Source of the DNA: Gammaproteobacteria bacterium
Lineage (GTDB): Bacteria; Pseudomonadota; Gammaproteobacteria; Pseudomonadales; Azotimanducaceae
Reading direction: 5' to 3'
Length of the DNA stretch: 64,000 bases
Assembly: GCA_012269545.1 (NCBI GenBank)
Contig: JAAXKB010000028.1
Span: forward strand, 101,481-165,480
In this document: positions 1 through 9,045 of the stretch, one piece after another
How positions within the stretch are numbered: position 1 is the first letter of the stretch
Layout: every line of letters begins with the position of its first letter
The notes under the pieces: generated by a model
Databases searched by the model: none
The model's input: only the letters and a program-made list of their open reading frames with translations
Told to the model about the DNA's origin: nothing
Position numbers and translations under genes: made by a program

Positions 1-769
1 TTTCTTGCCGTGTTTCGTGCGGTTTTTCTTGTTGTGCTTCTTGAGCACCCTGCTTTTGCCAGAGGGCCAACTGCTCATGTAGAGGCTGCATAAGGTCGTA
101 AGATGTTTGGGAGGCTTCGGCCAGACATAGCTCGATATGGTTAACCGGCCAGCCACCCTTGCGCTTGATGATGTCCAATGACAGCCGGTCGACACTGTGT
201 GCAGGCCGCAAGGCCAGACGCAGTTCCGCTAGACTCGATCGCGTGATGGCGCTGATCGGGCGAAAAAACAGGGCCAGTGTACGTCCGCTGCGGGCGGCCA
301 ACTGTATGCGCCGTGTTTCTTTGATGTTGAGCTTGCGCTCTTCTGGCCAAGCCAGCACGCCAGCACAACCGCTGGACAAACAGCAACGCTCCATGCCCCA
401 CAGCGTGTCTTCGTGGGACCGTGTGCGCACGACCAGAATGTTGCGGGTGTTTACGCCGCAGGCTTCAAGGGCCGTCGCGTAAGGGATGAAGGGAGGGTTA
501 ATCCATACCACATAAGCGTTTTGGGTCAGTTGCTGTAAAACGGGCAGTATCAGACGCAGTTCGCCAATACCGGCCTGTGGCAGCAGCAGATCAACCAGCC
601 CTTGTTGGGGCCAGCCTCCGCCAAGTAGGTGACGGTCCAATTCGGCGTAACCACTGGTGAAAACAGCGTGCTGCGAGGAGTTAAGATCTGTGGCCGATAA
701 TAAGTCTTTGCCACGCCAGAGCATCGGATGGGTGAGGGCGTCGATGTCGGATTTTTTTTCTGCTGACAT
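1..769 (-). CDS. imuA: ImuA-type translesion synthesis protein (partial, 3' end outside window)
   Basis: The minus-strand frame opens at ATG 769 and stays open to base 1, giving 256 codons with no stop, so the C-terminus lies outside the window. The protein has a RecA/SulA-like layout: an early tyrosine-rich stretch ending in LDRHLLGGGWPQQ, then a strand reading YVVWINPPFIPY, then LVVRTRSHEDTLWGMERCC, and a Gln/Glu-rich tail. This matches ImuA, the RecA-like partner of ImuB and DnaE2 in the SOS-induced mutasome that bypasses DNA lesions. imuB and dnaE2 would be expected just beyond base 1. A perfect CTGT-N8-ACAG box lies about 50 bases upstream of the start, supporting LexA control. The alternative reading is a cell-division inhibitor SulA-like protein, since the families are related. 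Confidence 0.8.
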   Translation of the reverse strand, partial: MSAEKKSDIDALTHPMLWRGKDLLSATDLNSSQHAVFTSGYAELDRHLLGGGWPQQGLVDLLLPQAGIGELRLILPVLQQLTQNAYVVWINPPFIPYATALEACGVNTRNILVVRTRSHEDTLWGMERCCLSSGCAGVLAWPEERKLNIKETRRIQLAARSGRTLALFFRPISAITRSSLAELRLALRPAHSVDRLSLDIIKRKGGWPVNHIELCLAEASQTSYDLMQPLHEQLALWQKQGAQEAQQEKPHETRQE

Positions 770-820
770 GATGGATGCGAACGCTTAAAAATTAACTGCC
801 GGTTTCAGTAACAGCAGGTG

Positions 821-838
821 ACTGTATGTTTATACAGT
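821..838 (-). promoter_or_regulatory. LexA (SOS) box upstream of imuA
   Basis: The sequence ACTGTATGTTTATACAGT contains the exact half-sites CTGT and ACAG (822-825 and 834-837) separated by eight AT-rich bases, the gammaproteobacterial LexA operator pattern. It sits about 52 bases upstream of the imuA start, and a TATAAA-like hexamer on the minus strand overlaps it, so bound LexA would occlude the promoter. It is closer to imuA than to gor on the other strand (start 1049). Confidence 0.85.
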
Positions 839-1048
839 ATTTATACCCTAACTGCGATCAAGCTGTCCATCAAAGTGCTGTCCGGCTTGGTTTAAGTCTT
901 TGGGTACTGGTTATTTTGATGAGGCTTGTTCAGACTCCGACACGCAGCAGCGTCTGAGGAATGTGTACTCTTCACGGTTTTGGGGGCGCTGTGTTACACG
1001 GTTTGCACTATGCGTTAGCGCACGCAAAAACTCTGCGGGAATAAAAGC

Positions 1049-2413
1049 ATGGATTTTGATTACGATTTATTTGTTTTGGGTGCCGGTTCTGGTGGTGTCC
1101 GCGCCAGCCGCATGTCGGCCAGTTACGGGGCTAAGGTGGCGGTAGCGGAATCGATGTTTCTTGGCGGCACCTGCGTCAATGTTGGCTGTGTGCCGAAGAA
1201 GTTGTTTGTCTACGGTTCGCACTTTCACGAAGAGTTTCAAGATGCCCAAAACTACGGCTGGGATGTGCCGGACAGCGCCTTTCATTGGCCGACATTAAGA
1301 GACAATAAAACTAAAGAAATCAGTAGATTAAACGGTATTTATAGTAATCTACTTAACGATGCGGGTGTGACGTTATACGATGCGCACGCGCGTTTGCTTG
1401 ATGCTCATACGGTTCAGGTTGGCGAGGAAACTGTAACCGCCCGCTACATTCTTGTGGCTACTGGAGGCTGGCCGGACATGCCTGATATTCCCGGTATTGA
1501 GCACGCTATCAGCTCCAATGAAGCGTTCTATCTGCCCGATTTTCCGGAACAAGTGACGGTCATTGGAGGTGGTTACATTGCCGTAGAATTTGCCGGTATT
1601 TTTGCCGGTCTGGGTGCAAAAACTACGCTGCTGTATCGCGGTGAAATGTTCTTACGAGGCTTTGATGACTCGATTCGCTCCTTTGTGAAGGAGGAAATTG
1701 AGAAAAAGGGCGTCGAACTTCTGTTTGAAACCGAGGCAACTCATATTCACAAGCAAGACGATGGTTCATTGCGCCTGGATTTAACCAACGGCAATACACT
1801 GATAGCGGACACGGTGCTGTGTGCTACCGGCCGCAGCCCGAAAACTCAAGATATTGGCTTGGAGGATGCTGGTGTGGCGTTGGGCGATAACGGTCAAGTC
1901 CTAGTGAATGCCGACTATCAGACCAATGTTGAGAACATATACGCGATTGGTGATGTCACGGACCGTGTTCAACTCACGCCGGTTGCTATTGAAGAGGCCA
2001 TGTGTGTGTCGAGTAATTTATTTACCGATCAGCCCAAGCGCCGGATGGATTACCAAAACATCGCAACCGCGGTTTTCTGTCAGCCCAATATCGGTACTGT
2101 GGGTCTTACCGAAGCTGAGGCAATGGTTGACCATGCCGGGGATTTGGATATTTACGAATCTCAATTCAAGCCCATGAAACATACACTATCGGGCCGTGAC
2201 GAACGCACGCTATTGAAGATGATCGTATGTCGCAGCTCCGATCAGGTGCTGGGCATCCATATGGTTGGCCCGGATGCCGGTGAAATTGTGCAGGGGCTGG
2301 CGGTTGCCATGGTCGCAGGCGCAACCAAGGCGCAGTTCGATGCCACAGTGGGTATCCACCCGACCGCAGCCGAAGAGTTCGTCACTCTGCGCAGTGTCAG
2401 CAGGGCAGCCTGA
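1049..2413 (+). CDS. gor: Glutathione-disulfide reductase
   Basis: A 454-residue flavoprotein of the pyridine nucleotide-disulfide oxidoreductase family, reducing oxidised glutathione with NADPH in the cytoplasm. An FAD-binding [11 protein letters not shown] motif lies at the N-terminus, the redox-active CVNVGC pair at about residues 44-49 in the [13 protein letters not shown] context typical of glutathione reductase, a second Rossmann motif [11 protein letters not shown] in the middle, ATGRSP and AIGDVT FAD contacts, and the C-terminal HPTAAEE sequence carrying the active-site His-Glu. Length is normal for Gor. It starts 13 bases after a weak GGGAA ribosome site and is followed closely by an alkaline phosphatase gene; no functional link is evident. 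Confidence 0.95.
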   Translation: MDFDYDLFVLGAGSGGVRASRMSASYGAKVAVAESMFLGGTCVNVGCVPKKLFVYGSHFHEEFQDAQNYGWDVPDSAFHWPTLRDNKTKEISRLNGIYSNLLNDAGVTLYDAHARLLDAHTVQVGEETVTARYILVATGGWPDMPDIPGIEHAISSNEAFYLPDFPEQVTVIGGGYIAVEFAGIFAGLGAKTTLLYRGEMFLRGFDDSIRSFVKEEIEKKGVELLFETEATHIHKQDDGSLRLDLTNGNTLIADTVLCATGRSPKTQDIGLEDAGVALGDNGQVLVNADYQTNVENIYAIGDVTDRVQLTPVAIEEAMCVSSNLFTDQPKRRMDYQNIATAVFCQPNIGTVGLTEAEAMVDHAGDLDIYESQFKPMKHTLSGRDERTLLKMIVCRSSDQVLGIHMVGPDAGEIVQGLAVAMVAGATKAQFDATVGIHPTAAEEFVTLRSVSRAA

Positions 2414-2446
2414 GCTGAGGCCGTCGTGTCATTAGAGGAAAAAACA

Positions 2447-3877
2447 ATGAATCAACCAAGCCACTGGACTCATGCCTGCTGGCAGGGCGCTGCACAGCTG
2501 GGTCTCGTGCTGGCGCTGCTGTTGGCTAGCGCCCAGAGCTATGCGAAAAACGTAATCTTTTTTCTTGGCGACGGAATGGGCATTAGCACCGTTACGGCAG
2601 CGCGTATTTATGCAGGACAAGCAGGCGGAGCGACGGGTGAAGAGTACAGCCTAGCCTTCGAGGAGTTCCCCCATCTGGCGTTGATCAAAACGTACAATAC
2701 GGACGCTCAGGTGCCCGATAGCGCCGGCACCATTACCGCCCTCGTCACGGGCGAAAAAACCCGCATTGGTGTGCTTGGTGTCAATGACAGCGTGGCGCGG
2801 GATGATTGCGCTGCCGCGCTGCGAAATACCTTGCCAACGCTGGCAGAACTGGCGGAACAGGCAGGCATGGGCACAGGCATTGTTTCCACAGCACGTATTA
2901 CCCACGCAACCCCTGCGGGCGCCTACGCTCATACGCCCAACCGCAATTGGGAAAGCAGTGCGACGACTCCGGATGATGCCGAGGCGCTGGGCTGTCGGGA
3001 CATCGCCAGCCAGTTAGTGGCGATGCCTTTTGGCGATGGCTTAGACGTGATTTTGGGCGGCGGTCGTCGGGAGTTCATGCCATCGGATACTCAGGACCCT
3101 GAGTACTCGGGCAAGCAGGGTGCCAGGGATGACGGTCGTCATTTGATTGATGAGTGGCTTGCCGCCGACGCGAATCGGCGCTACGCGTGGAACGGCGACA
3201 CCGTGGCCGAATGGCTCGCGTCACCAACACCGGTGCCGGGTCAGTTGATGGGCCTATTTGAACCTTCGCATATGCAGTACGAGGCTGATCGAGCCCGAGA
3301 TCCCGGCAATGAGCCGTCGCTGCGCGACATGACTGCACTGGCGGTCAAGCAGTTGTCGGCTAGGGAAGAAGGTTACTTTTTGCTGGTCGAAGCCGGGCGT
3401 ATTGATCATGCCCATCACTTTTCGAATGCTTTTCGTGCGCTGGGAGACACCGTGGCCCTGTCTGATGCCGTCCAATGGGCGGTGGACAATGTGGACCTAA
3501 CCGACACCCTAATCCTTGTTACCGCCGATCACAGCCACACCATGACCATCAGCGGCTATCCACGACGTGGTAACCCGATTCTGGGAACCGTAGAGACGGA
3601 GCCGGGTAAGCCGATGTTGGACGCGACCGGAAAGCCCTACACCACCCTGAGCTATGCCAATGGCCCGGGTTATAGGAAACAACGACCAGACCTCAGCAAA
3701 GTGGACACGCAAGCGCGGAATTTTCAGCAGTTGGGGACTGTGCCGATGCAGGCAGAGACCCACGCCGGCGAGGATGTGGCAGCTTTCGCTGCTGGTGCTA
3801 ACGCATCGGCTGTGCGCGGTGTCATGGAGCAAAATCGGCTCTTTAACGTGATGTACGATGCATTGTTTGGACAATAA
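2447..3877 (+). CDS. Exported alkaline phosphatase
   Basis: A 476-residue phosphomonoesterase of the PhoA superfamily. I chose ATG 2447 over an in-frame GTG at 2426 because AGAGGA sits about 7 bases before it and the resulting N-terminus is a clean signal peptide (charged start, LGLVLALLLASA core, cleavage near SYAKN). Metal and catalytic motifs are visible: FFLGDGMG after the signal, VPDSAGTITAL with the nucleophilic serine near residue 92, EAGRIDHAHH, TADHSHT, and a late ETHAGEDV histidine. It acts in the periplasm or outside the cell, releasing phosphate from organic esters. No Pho box was identified nearby. Confidence 0.9.
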   Translation: MNQPSHWTHACWQGAAQLGLVLALLLASAQSYAKNVIFFLGDGMGISTVTAARIYAGQAGGATGEEYSLAFEEFPHLALIKTYNTDAQVPDSAGTITALVTGEKTRIGVLGVNDSVARDDCAAALRNTLPTLAELAEQAGMGTGIVSTARITHATPAGAYAHTPNRNWESSATTPDDAEALGCRDIASQLVAMPFGDGLDVILGGGRREFMPSDTQDPEYSGKQGARDDGRHLIDEWLAADANRRYAWNGDTVAEWLASPTPVPGQLMGLFEPSHMQYEADRARDPGNEPSLRDMTALAVKQLSAREEGYFLLVEAGRIDHAHHFSNAFRALGDTVALSDAVQWAVDNVDLTDTLILVTADHSHTMTISGYPRRGNPILGTVETEPGKPMLDATGKPYTTLSYANGPGYRKQRPDLSKVDTQARNFQQLGTVPMQAETHAGEDVAAFAAGANASAVRGVMEQNRLFNVMYDALFGQ

Positions 3878-3906
3878 CAGCGTGACGCTATGGCGTTTGG
3901 TAAACA

Positions 3907-3924
3907 GCAGGGGCTTGCTCCTGC
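3907..3924 (+). terminator. Possible hairpin after the alkaline phosphatase gene
   Basis: GCAGGGGC and GCTCCTGC can pair with one G-T wobble around a very short TT turn. There is no T-run after it, so it may be a mRNA-stabilising hairpin or a weak terminator rather than a strong intrinsic terminator. Confidence 0.3.
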
Positions 3925-3977
3925 CTCAACTCATGTTGGCGGCTACCTAGCCCCCAGATCAAAGCCCGGGAGATCCT

Positions 3978-5660
3978 ATGGCGCTCATCACTGACTTCTT
4001 CTCAATGCTGGATAGCTTGCTGGGAAGCGCTGCTTATTTTCCGATTGCGCTGCTGGGTATGGGTCTGTTGTTTACGATTTATCTGGGTTTCCCACAAATT
4101 CGTTTCTTTGGACACGCGTGGTCTGTGGTTACCGGAAAGCACACGAGCTCTGATGATCCCGGCGACACCTCTCATTTTCAGGCCTTGTCCACCGCGCTGT
4201 CTGGCACGGTTGGCACCGGTAACATCGGCGGCGTGGCTTTTGCGATTTTTTTAGGCGGTCCTGCGGCGCTGTTCTGGATGTGGGCAACCGCGTTCTTGGG
4301 TATGACAACGAAATTTGTCGAAGTCTCGATCAGCCATAAATATCGCAAAAAGGATGACCAGGGCTTTATGGCCGGAGGTCCCATGTACTACATGGAATAC
4401 GGGCTTGGATTGAAATGGCTGGCGGTCTTTTTTGCCGTCGCCACGGTCATCAGTTCCTTTGGCTCTGGCAACATGCCTCAGGCTAACAACATGGCTTCGG
4501 GAATTGAGACGTCTTTTGGTGTGCCCACGTATCTGAGCGGGCTGATCTTTGCGGGCTTGATGGGTTTCGTTATTGTCGGTGGCGTGCGTCGTATCGCGGC
4601 CGTAGCCGCTGCCTTGGTGCCTACCATGGCTATGCTGTATGCCTTGGGTGCCTTTGCGGTGATCTTCTCTAATCTGAACCAAGTCATACCAGCGTTTTCT
4701 TCAGTCTTTGAATATGCCTTTACAGGCTCGGCTGCGGCGGGCGGTTTTTTGGGGGCGTCTTTTGCTTATGCCTTTAATCGTGGCGTCAATCGTGGACTGT
4801 ATTCAAATGAGGCGGGCCAGGGTTCCGCACCGATTGCGCACGCAGCGGCAAAAACCAAGGAGCCGGTTGCCGAAGGCATGGTGGCCATTCTTGAGCCCTT
4901 CATCGATACCCTGATCATCTGCACGCTGACGGGATTGGTGATTTTGTCCTCGGGCGTCTGGCAGGAAAAATACCCCACAGCTTTCAGCCAGACTGATACG
5001 GAAATCATCGCCGGTGCGTACAGTGACCAAGACCCCGTGCATGTGCGTCAACTGTCTGCGCACTTAGACCTAATGCCGCCGGCAAACGACCCTGTCCGGG
5101 CGTTCAGCGGCACACTGACCGTTCAGGCCGGTGTGCCTGATTTGAGCAACGTCACGATCCTCCACAATCGCTCCGTGGCTGAGAACGTACGGGTTTCCGC
5201 CCAAGGAGAACCCTTCGACGGAATGATGGTAGTCGAAGAAGGTGAGTTGATGGACGGTTCACTGAGCCTGAGCGGTGATTCGCTTTTGCATTCGGTGCCT
5301 CTGACCAGCAAAGCGTTCGAGCAGAGCTTCCTCGGCAGCTATGGCGGCTTACTGGTGGCCCTTGGTTTGACTCTGTTCGCTTTCTCGACGGCGATCGCCT
5401 GGTCTTACTATGGGGACCGTGCGGTCACCTACTTGTTGGGTACCACGTGGGTTTTGCCTTATCGGTGTCTGTATGTGCTTGGGTTTTTCCTAGCGACCAT
5501 TGTCGATACCTCGCTGATTTGGTTGATCTCGGCGGTAACTGTTGCGCTGATGACCCTGCCTAACCTGATTGGCATGTTCTTGATGCGTAAAGAGGTTAAG
5601 CAGATGACTCATGACTATTGGCAGAAAGTTTCTTCTTCCGCGGAGTCCAGCCGAAGCTAG
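3978..5660 (+). CDS. AGCS-family sodium:alanine/amino-acid symporter with inserted domain
   Basis: A 560-residue inner-membrane carrier of the alanine-or-glycine:cation symporter family. Family signatures include GTGNIGGVAFAIFLGGPAALFWM, read in two parts, and the AGGPMYYMEYGL and NRGVNRGLYSNEAGQGSAP segments. Usual members are about 450 residues; here about 115 mostly hydrophilic residues (roughly 330-447) are inserted between two membrane segments before the conserved AFSTAIAWSYYG motif, including a stretch rich in Val, Ser and Asp that looks beta-stranded. GGGAG six bases before ATG 3978 supports the start. Its stop codon overlaps the stop of the convergent sppA gene in a single CTAG. Substrate cannot be told from sequence; alanine, glycine and glutamine are typical. 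Confidence 0.88.
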   Translation: MALITDFFSMLDSLLGSAAYFPIALLGMGLLFTIYLGFPQIRFFGHAWSVVTGKHTSSDDPGDTSHFQALSTALSGTVGTGNIGGVAFAIFLGGPAALFWMWATAFLGMTTKFVEVSISHKYRKKDDQGFMAGGPMYYMEYGLGLKWLAVFFAVATVISSFGSGNMPQANNMASGIETSFGVPTYLSGLIFAGLMGFVIVGGVRRIAAVAAALVPTMAMLYALGAFAVIFSNLNQVIPAFSSVFEYAFTGSAAAGGFLGASFAYAFNRGVNRGLYSNEAGQGSAPIAHAAAKTKEPVAEGMVAILEPFIDTLIICTLTGLVILSSGVWQEKYPTAFSQTDTEIIAGAYSDQDPVHVRQLSAHLDLMPPANDPVRAFSGTLTVQAGVPDLSNVTILHNRSVAENVRVSAQGEPFDGMMVVEEGELMDGSLSLSGDSLLHSVPLTSKAFEQSFLGSYGGLLVALGLTLFAFSTAIAWSYYGDRAVTYLLGTTWVLPYRCLYVLGFFLATIVDTSLIWLISAVTVALMTLPNLIGMFLMRKEVKQMTHDYWQKVSSSAESSRS

Positions 5661-7495
5661 CGCGCAACGCAGCTTAGGCACAGGGCATAGAGGTGTCTGG
5701 GGTCATTAAACGCTGAAAGCTTCTCCATACTGCTCTGCAGGGGTTCAAACCACGGAAACTTTGAGGCCCATCGTTCCCGTTCGCGTCCCGCAGGGGAGGG
5801 TCCCATGGCCTGCATCAGTTCCATCATAATCAGGCTCTGAGGGTCTAAGGGCATCCGAATGTCTTCAGTGCTCCAGTTCGCCAAACCGGCAAGTTGTGCT
5901 GCGTGGGCTGCGGCTCTTTGCAGGCCGCCCAGTTCATCGACCAGGCCGAGATTTTTGGCGGCGAGGCCACTCCACACCCGTCCTTGGGCAATCTTTTCCA
6001 CCTCTGTCTGCGGCATGCCGCGACCGTTCGCTACCAAGTCAATGAATTCTGCATACCCGTGCTCTACAGAGAGTTGAAGGATGTTTTTCGCCTGATCGCT
6101 CAGGCTGCCGACCACGCTCATGCCGCGAGCAAGAGGCGCGCTGGATACGCCATCGGTGTAAATGCCCAAGGCACCCAAACTCTCTGAGAAGTTTGGCACA
6201 ATGCCGAAGATGCCAATGGAGCCGGTAATGGTTGTGGGTTCCGCGTAGATTGCATCCGCGCTGGCGGATATCCAGTAGCCGCCAGATGCTGCTACCGCGG
6301 CAAATGACGCCACAACAGGCTTGCCGGTCGCTTGGAGGGCCAGCAGTTCCTCTCGAATCAATTCCGAAGCAAACGCGCTGCCGCCGGGGGAATCAACGCG
6401 CAAGACCAAGGCCTTAATACGATCATCGTTCTTGGCGATGCGAATTTGTTCCACCAGTTCTTCCGCGCTGGCAACGTCGCTGCTGGGCAGGCCCGACTCC
6501 ATGATGGCGCCTTGCACGGTGATGACGCCAACGGCGTTTTTTGACCAGGCTGGCATTGCGCTGGGGTTTATCGCCAGATACGACTGGAAGTCAATGCCAT
6601 TAAGCATGTCGCCCTGCCAGCCCACCTGAGCGCCGATTTGCTGTCGGAATTCTTCAGCTGTGACCAAGCCATCCACCAGATTGCTGTTGAGAGTAGCCCT
6701 TGCGGCATCCCCTTGAGCGTCTTGCAGCAGGACATCGAAGGCGTTGGCAAAGGTAGAGACGGTATCGGTACTCAAACCGCGATTGTTGGCAATGGTGTCG
6801 GTAATGGTTTGCCAGATACCGTCAACCAGTTGCTGGCTGTCTTGGCGGGAAGCATCCGACATGGCATTGCGTGAGAATGGTTCGGTGGCAGATTTGAATT
6901 CGCCTACGCGAAAAATGTGCATTGTGACCCTGAGCTTCTCCAGCATGCCGGCAAAGTAGAGCCTGTCACCGCCTAAGCCCGAAAGCACAATGCTGCCCAT
7001 CGGGTGCAAAAAGACTTTGTCAGCATAGCTTGCGGCCAAGTATTGGAATTGCCCACTGTATCGGGTGTAGGCGAGAACGGTTTTGCCGGTTTCACGGAAG
7101 GCGGCGAGCCGTTCGCCAATACTGATGGCGCGGCTCGACGTGAGGCCAGACAGCTGATCTAGCTTCAATACTAAGGTCGTGATTCGGTCGTCCTGTGCCG
7201 CCAGATCAATACTGTTGAGCACGTCACCAATTTCGATCAGCCCCTGATCTGCGGGCTGGAAAATTAAGTCCCGCCAATCTTTAGGCGGGTTTACCTGCTC
7301 GACTAGGGCGCCAGTCGGCGCGATAAATAATGCGCTGTTGGCAGAAATTTCAGGTTGATCTGGAGTGCTCAGCAAGGTACTGAGAATCACCACGACAAAG
7401 AGCAGAAAGACGGCGTTGACGATAAAGTTTCGCAGGCTGGTGATACGGCGGCCCCAGCGTGAGAAAAAGCCCTCGTTATGCGGGGTGTCTGACAT
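5657..7495 (-). CDS. sppA: Signal peptide peptidase SppA, 67K type
   Basis: A 612-residue tandem-domain membrane serine protease that degrades cleaved signal peptides at the inner membrane. There is a single N-terminal membrane anchor near residues 22-42. The catalytic lysine lies in FKSATEPFSRNAMS in the first half-domain, and the catalytic serine in AASGGYWISASADAIYAEP in the second, the same arrangement as in E. coli SppA (Lys209/Ser409). TITGSIGIFG follows as expected. GGAG precedes ATG 7495 by about 8 bases. Convergent with the symporter gene; divergent from the murF-like gene. Confidence 0.93.
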   Translation of the reverse strand: MSDTPHNEGFFSRWGRRITSLRNFIVNAVFLLFVVVILSTLLSTPDQPEISANSALFIAPTGALVEQVNPPKDWRDLIFQPADQGLIEIGDVLNSIDLAAQDDRITTLVLKLDQLSGLTSSRAISIGERLAAFRETGKTVLAYTRYSGQFQYLAASYADKVFLHPMGSIVLSGLGGDRLYFAGMLEKLRVTMHIFRVGEFKSATEPFSRNAMSDASRQDSQQLVDGIWQTITDTIANNRGLSTDTVSTFANAFDVLLQDAQGDAARATLNSNLVDGLVTAEEFRQQIGAQVGWQGDMLNGIDFQSYLAINPSAMPAWSKNAVGVITVQGAIMESGLPSSDVASAEELVEQIRIAKNDDRIKALVLRVDSPGGSAFASELIREELLALQATGKPVVASFAAVAASGGYWISASADAIYAEPTTITGSIGIFGIVPNFSESLGALGIYTDGVSSAPLARGMSVVGSLSDQAKNILQLSVEHGYAEFIDLVANGRGMPQTEVEKIAQGRVWSGLAAKNLGLVDELGGLQRAAAHAAQLAGLANWSTEDIRMPLDPQSLIMMELMQAMGPSPAGRERERWASKFPWFEPLQSSMEKLSAFNDPRHLYALCLSCVAR

Positions 7496-7593
7496 GTTGA
7501 GTCTCCAAAGACGTATCTTTCAAAGAATACCGTCACGGGACTAACAAACCCATGACTGTTTCGGGTAATTGTGCATTTCAAGCGCAGTTAACC

Positions 7594-7610
7594 CCTGATT
7601 GTTAATCAGG
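7594..7610. promoter_or_regulatory. Perfect inverted repeat CCTGATT-GTT-AATCAGG before murF-like gene
   Basis: Seven-base arms with a three-base centre end 13 bases before the murF-like ATG (7624), in the divergent gap with sppA. It could be an operator or a small leader hairpin that affects ribosome access. No protein is assigned. Confidence 0.4.
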
Positions 7611-7623
7611 CTACTATGGCGCA

Positions 7624-9006
7624 ATGGAACATCAGGTTAGTCAGCAGCCCCTGTCTTGGACGATGGCGGATCTCTCGGAACTGTTTGCCGGCGGAGCTAG
7701 GTCAGGTCAGCACGTTACAGGTGTCACCGTGGACAGTCGTCTGGTGAAGGCCGGCGACCTCTTCGTCGCTTTGGCAGGGGACCCAGGCGAGCGTTTCCAT
7801 CCCAGTGCGCGGAGCACCGCGGACGGTCACGACTATGTCGCTGACGCGCTGGCGCGCGGTGCATCTGCGGCCTTGGTCTGTAAACCTCAAGACGTAGCAA
7901 TTGCGCAGTTCACGACGCCGGATACCTACACGGGCCTGTGGCAGCTTGGTGCAGCAGCGAGAGCCCGTTTGCCGGGTCCGGTCATTGCAGTGACCGGCAG
8001 CAGCGGTAAGACCACGGCGAAGACCTTTCTGTCCGCAGCGCTGGAAGGCTACGCTCCGCCCGGCAGTTTCAACAATCACATTGGTGTGCCGCTTTCGCTC
8101 GCCAACGCTTGGCAGCAGGCCCCGGCTTGGGTATTCGAAATTGGCACCAGTTATCCCGGTGAAATCCAGCCGCTCACGGAAATGGTTCAGCCGGACCTAT
8201 CGATTCTGCTCAACGTGCATAGTGCTCACATTGAAAATTTCGCTTCGCGGGATGCACTGATTAAGGAAAAAGCAGCGATTTTCTCGACCCTGCCCAGTTC
8301 GGGCCTGCGGGTTGTGCACGATGCGCTGGACATGTCTGGCTACCGTTTTGGCCATGCTTTTGACAGCGATGCGCGAATCATCTCGATTCACGGCGATAGT
8401 ATGTCGCTGTCATTGTTTGGTGAGTCTTTGACGGCGCGCGTACCCGGCGGCGGTGCCCATCGGGGGCTGACTCTGAGCGCCTGCTTATTGGCAGCAAAGC
8501 TGTTGGACTTTGATATCGCTCCCGCGTTGCATTTAGATAGCGCCATCGTCCCTAGGGGGCGCGGGGACGTCCATGTTAGGAGCGGGATAGAAGTGGTAGA
8601 TGACAGCTATAACGCTAATCCCAGCAGTATGAAAGCCGCGCTGTCTGCCTTTCTTGCAGAGCCCGTCCAGGGCAAACGTTACGCCTGCTTAGGTGATATG
8701 CGAGAGTTAGGGGGGCAGAGTGCATCCGCTCACCGAGAACTGCTGGAATCCGTCGCCGATGATCCAGCATTACATGGTATTGTCTTGGTCGGACAAGCCA
8801 TGCAGCAAGCTTGGTCAGAGATAGAGCCCAGAGAGACGAAAGACAAACTCAGCGAAAAGGTATTGGCGATATACGACGCCCTAACCCCTCACACTGCCAC
8901 TGAACTGGCCGGCAGATTCGCGGCCGGAGATCGAATTCTGGTCAAAGGGTCGAATCGCGTTTTTTGGGCTGAGGATTTTGTTGAGCAGCTGCTCGCGCAG
9001 TTGTAG
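7624..9006 (+). CDS. murF: MurF-type Mur ligase (UDP-MurNAc-tripeptide:D-Ala-D-Ala ligase family)
   Basis: A 460-residue ATP-dependent ligase with the three Mur domains: an N-terminal VDSRLVKAGDLFVAL substrate-binding segment, the P-loop VTGSSGKTTAKT near residue 124, FNNHIGVPLSLA, EIGTSYPGEI, NVHSAHIENF, and the C-terminal DDSYNANPSSM and LGDMRELG motifs characteristic of MurF. MurF adds D-Ala-D-Ala to the peptidoglycan precursor in the cytoplasm. It is oddly placed: no other mur, fts or ddl gene is adjacent, and a MoaA-like gene follows after 39 bases. Details such as NNHIG and SAHIENF diverge from classical MurF, so this may be a second, specialised Mur ligase rather than the housekeeping enzyme. 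Confidence 0.8.
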   Translation: MEHQVSQQPLSWTMADLSELFAGGARSGQHVTGVTVDSRLVKAGDLFVALAGDPGERFHPSARSTADGHDYVADALARGASAALVCKPQDVAIAQFTTPDTYTGLWQLGAAARARLPGPVIAVTGSSGKTTAKTFLSAALEGYAPPGSFNNHIGVPLSLANAWQQAPAWVFEIGTSYPGEIQPLTEMVQPDLSILLNVHSAHIENFASRDALIKEKAAIFSTLPSSGLRVVHDALDMSGYRFGHAFDSDARIISIHGDSMSLSLFGESLTARVPGGGAHRGLTLSACLLAAKLLDFDIAPALHLDSAIVPRGRGDVHVRSGIEVVDDSYNANPSSMKAALSAFLAEPVQGKRYACLGDMRELGGQSASAHRELLESVADDPALHGIVLVGQAMQQAWSEIEPRETKDKLSEKVLAIYDALTPHTATELAGRFAAGDRILVKGSNRVFWAEDFVEQLLAQL

Positions 9007-9045
9007 CCACCGGATTGGGTTTGCGAAGCAAACTGCAGGAATTTT

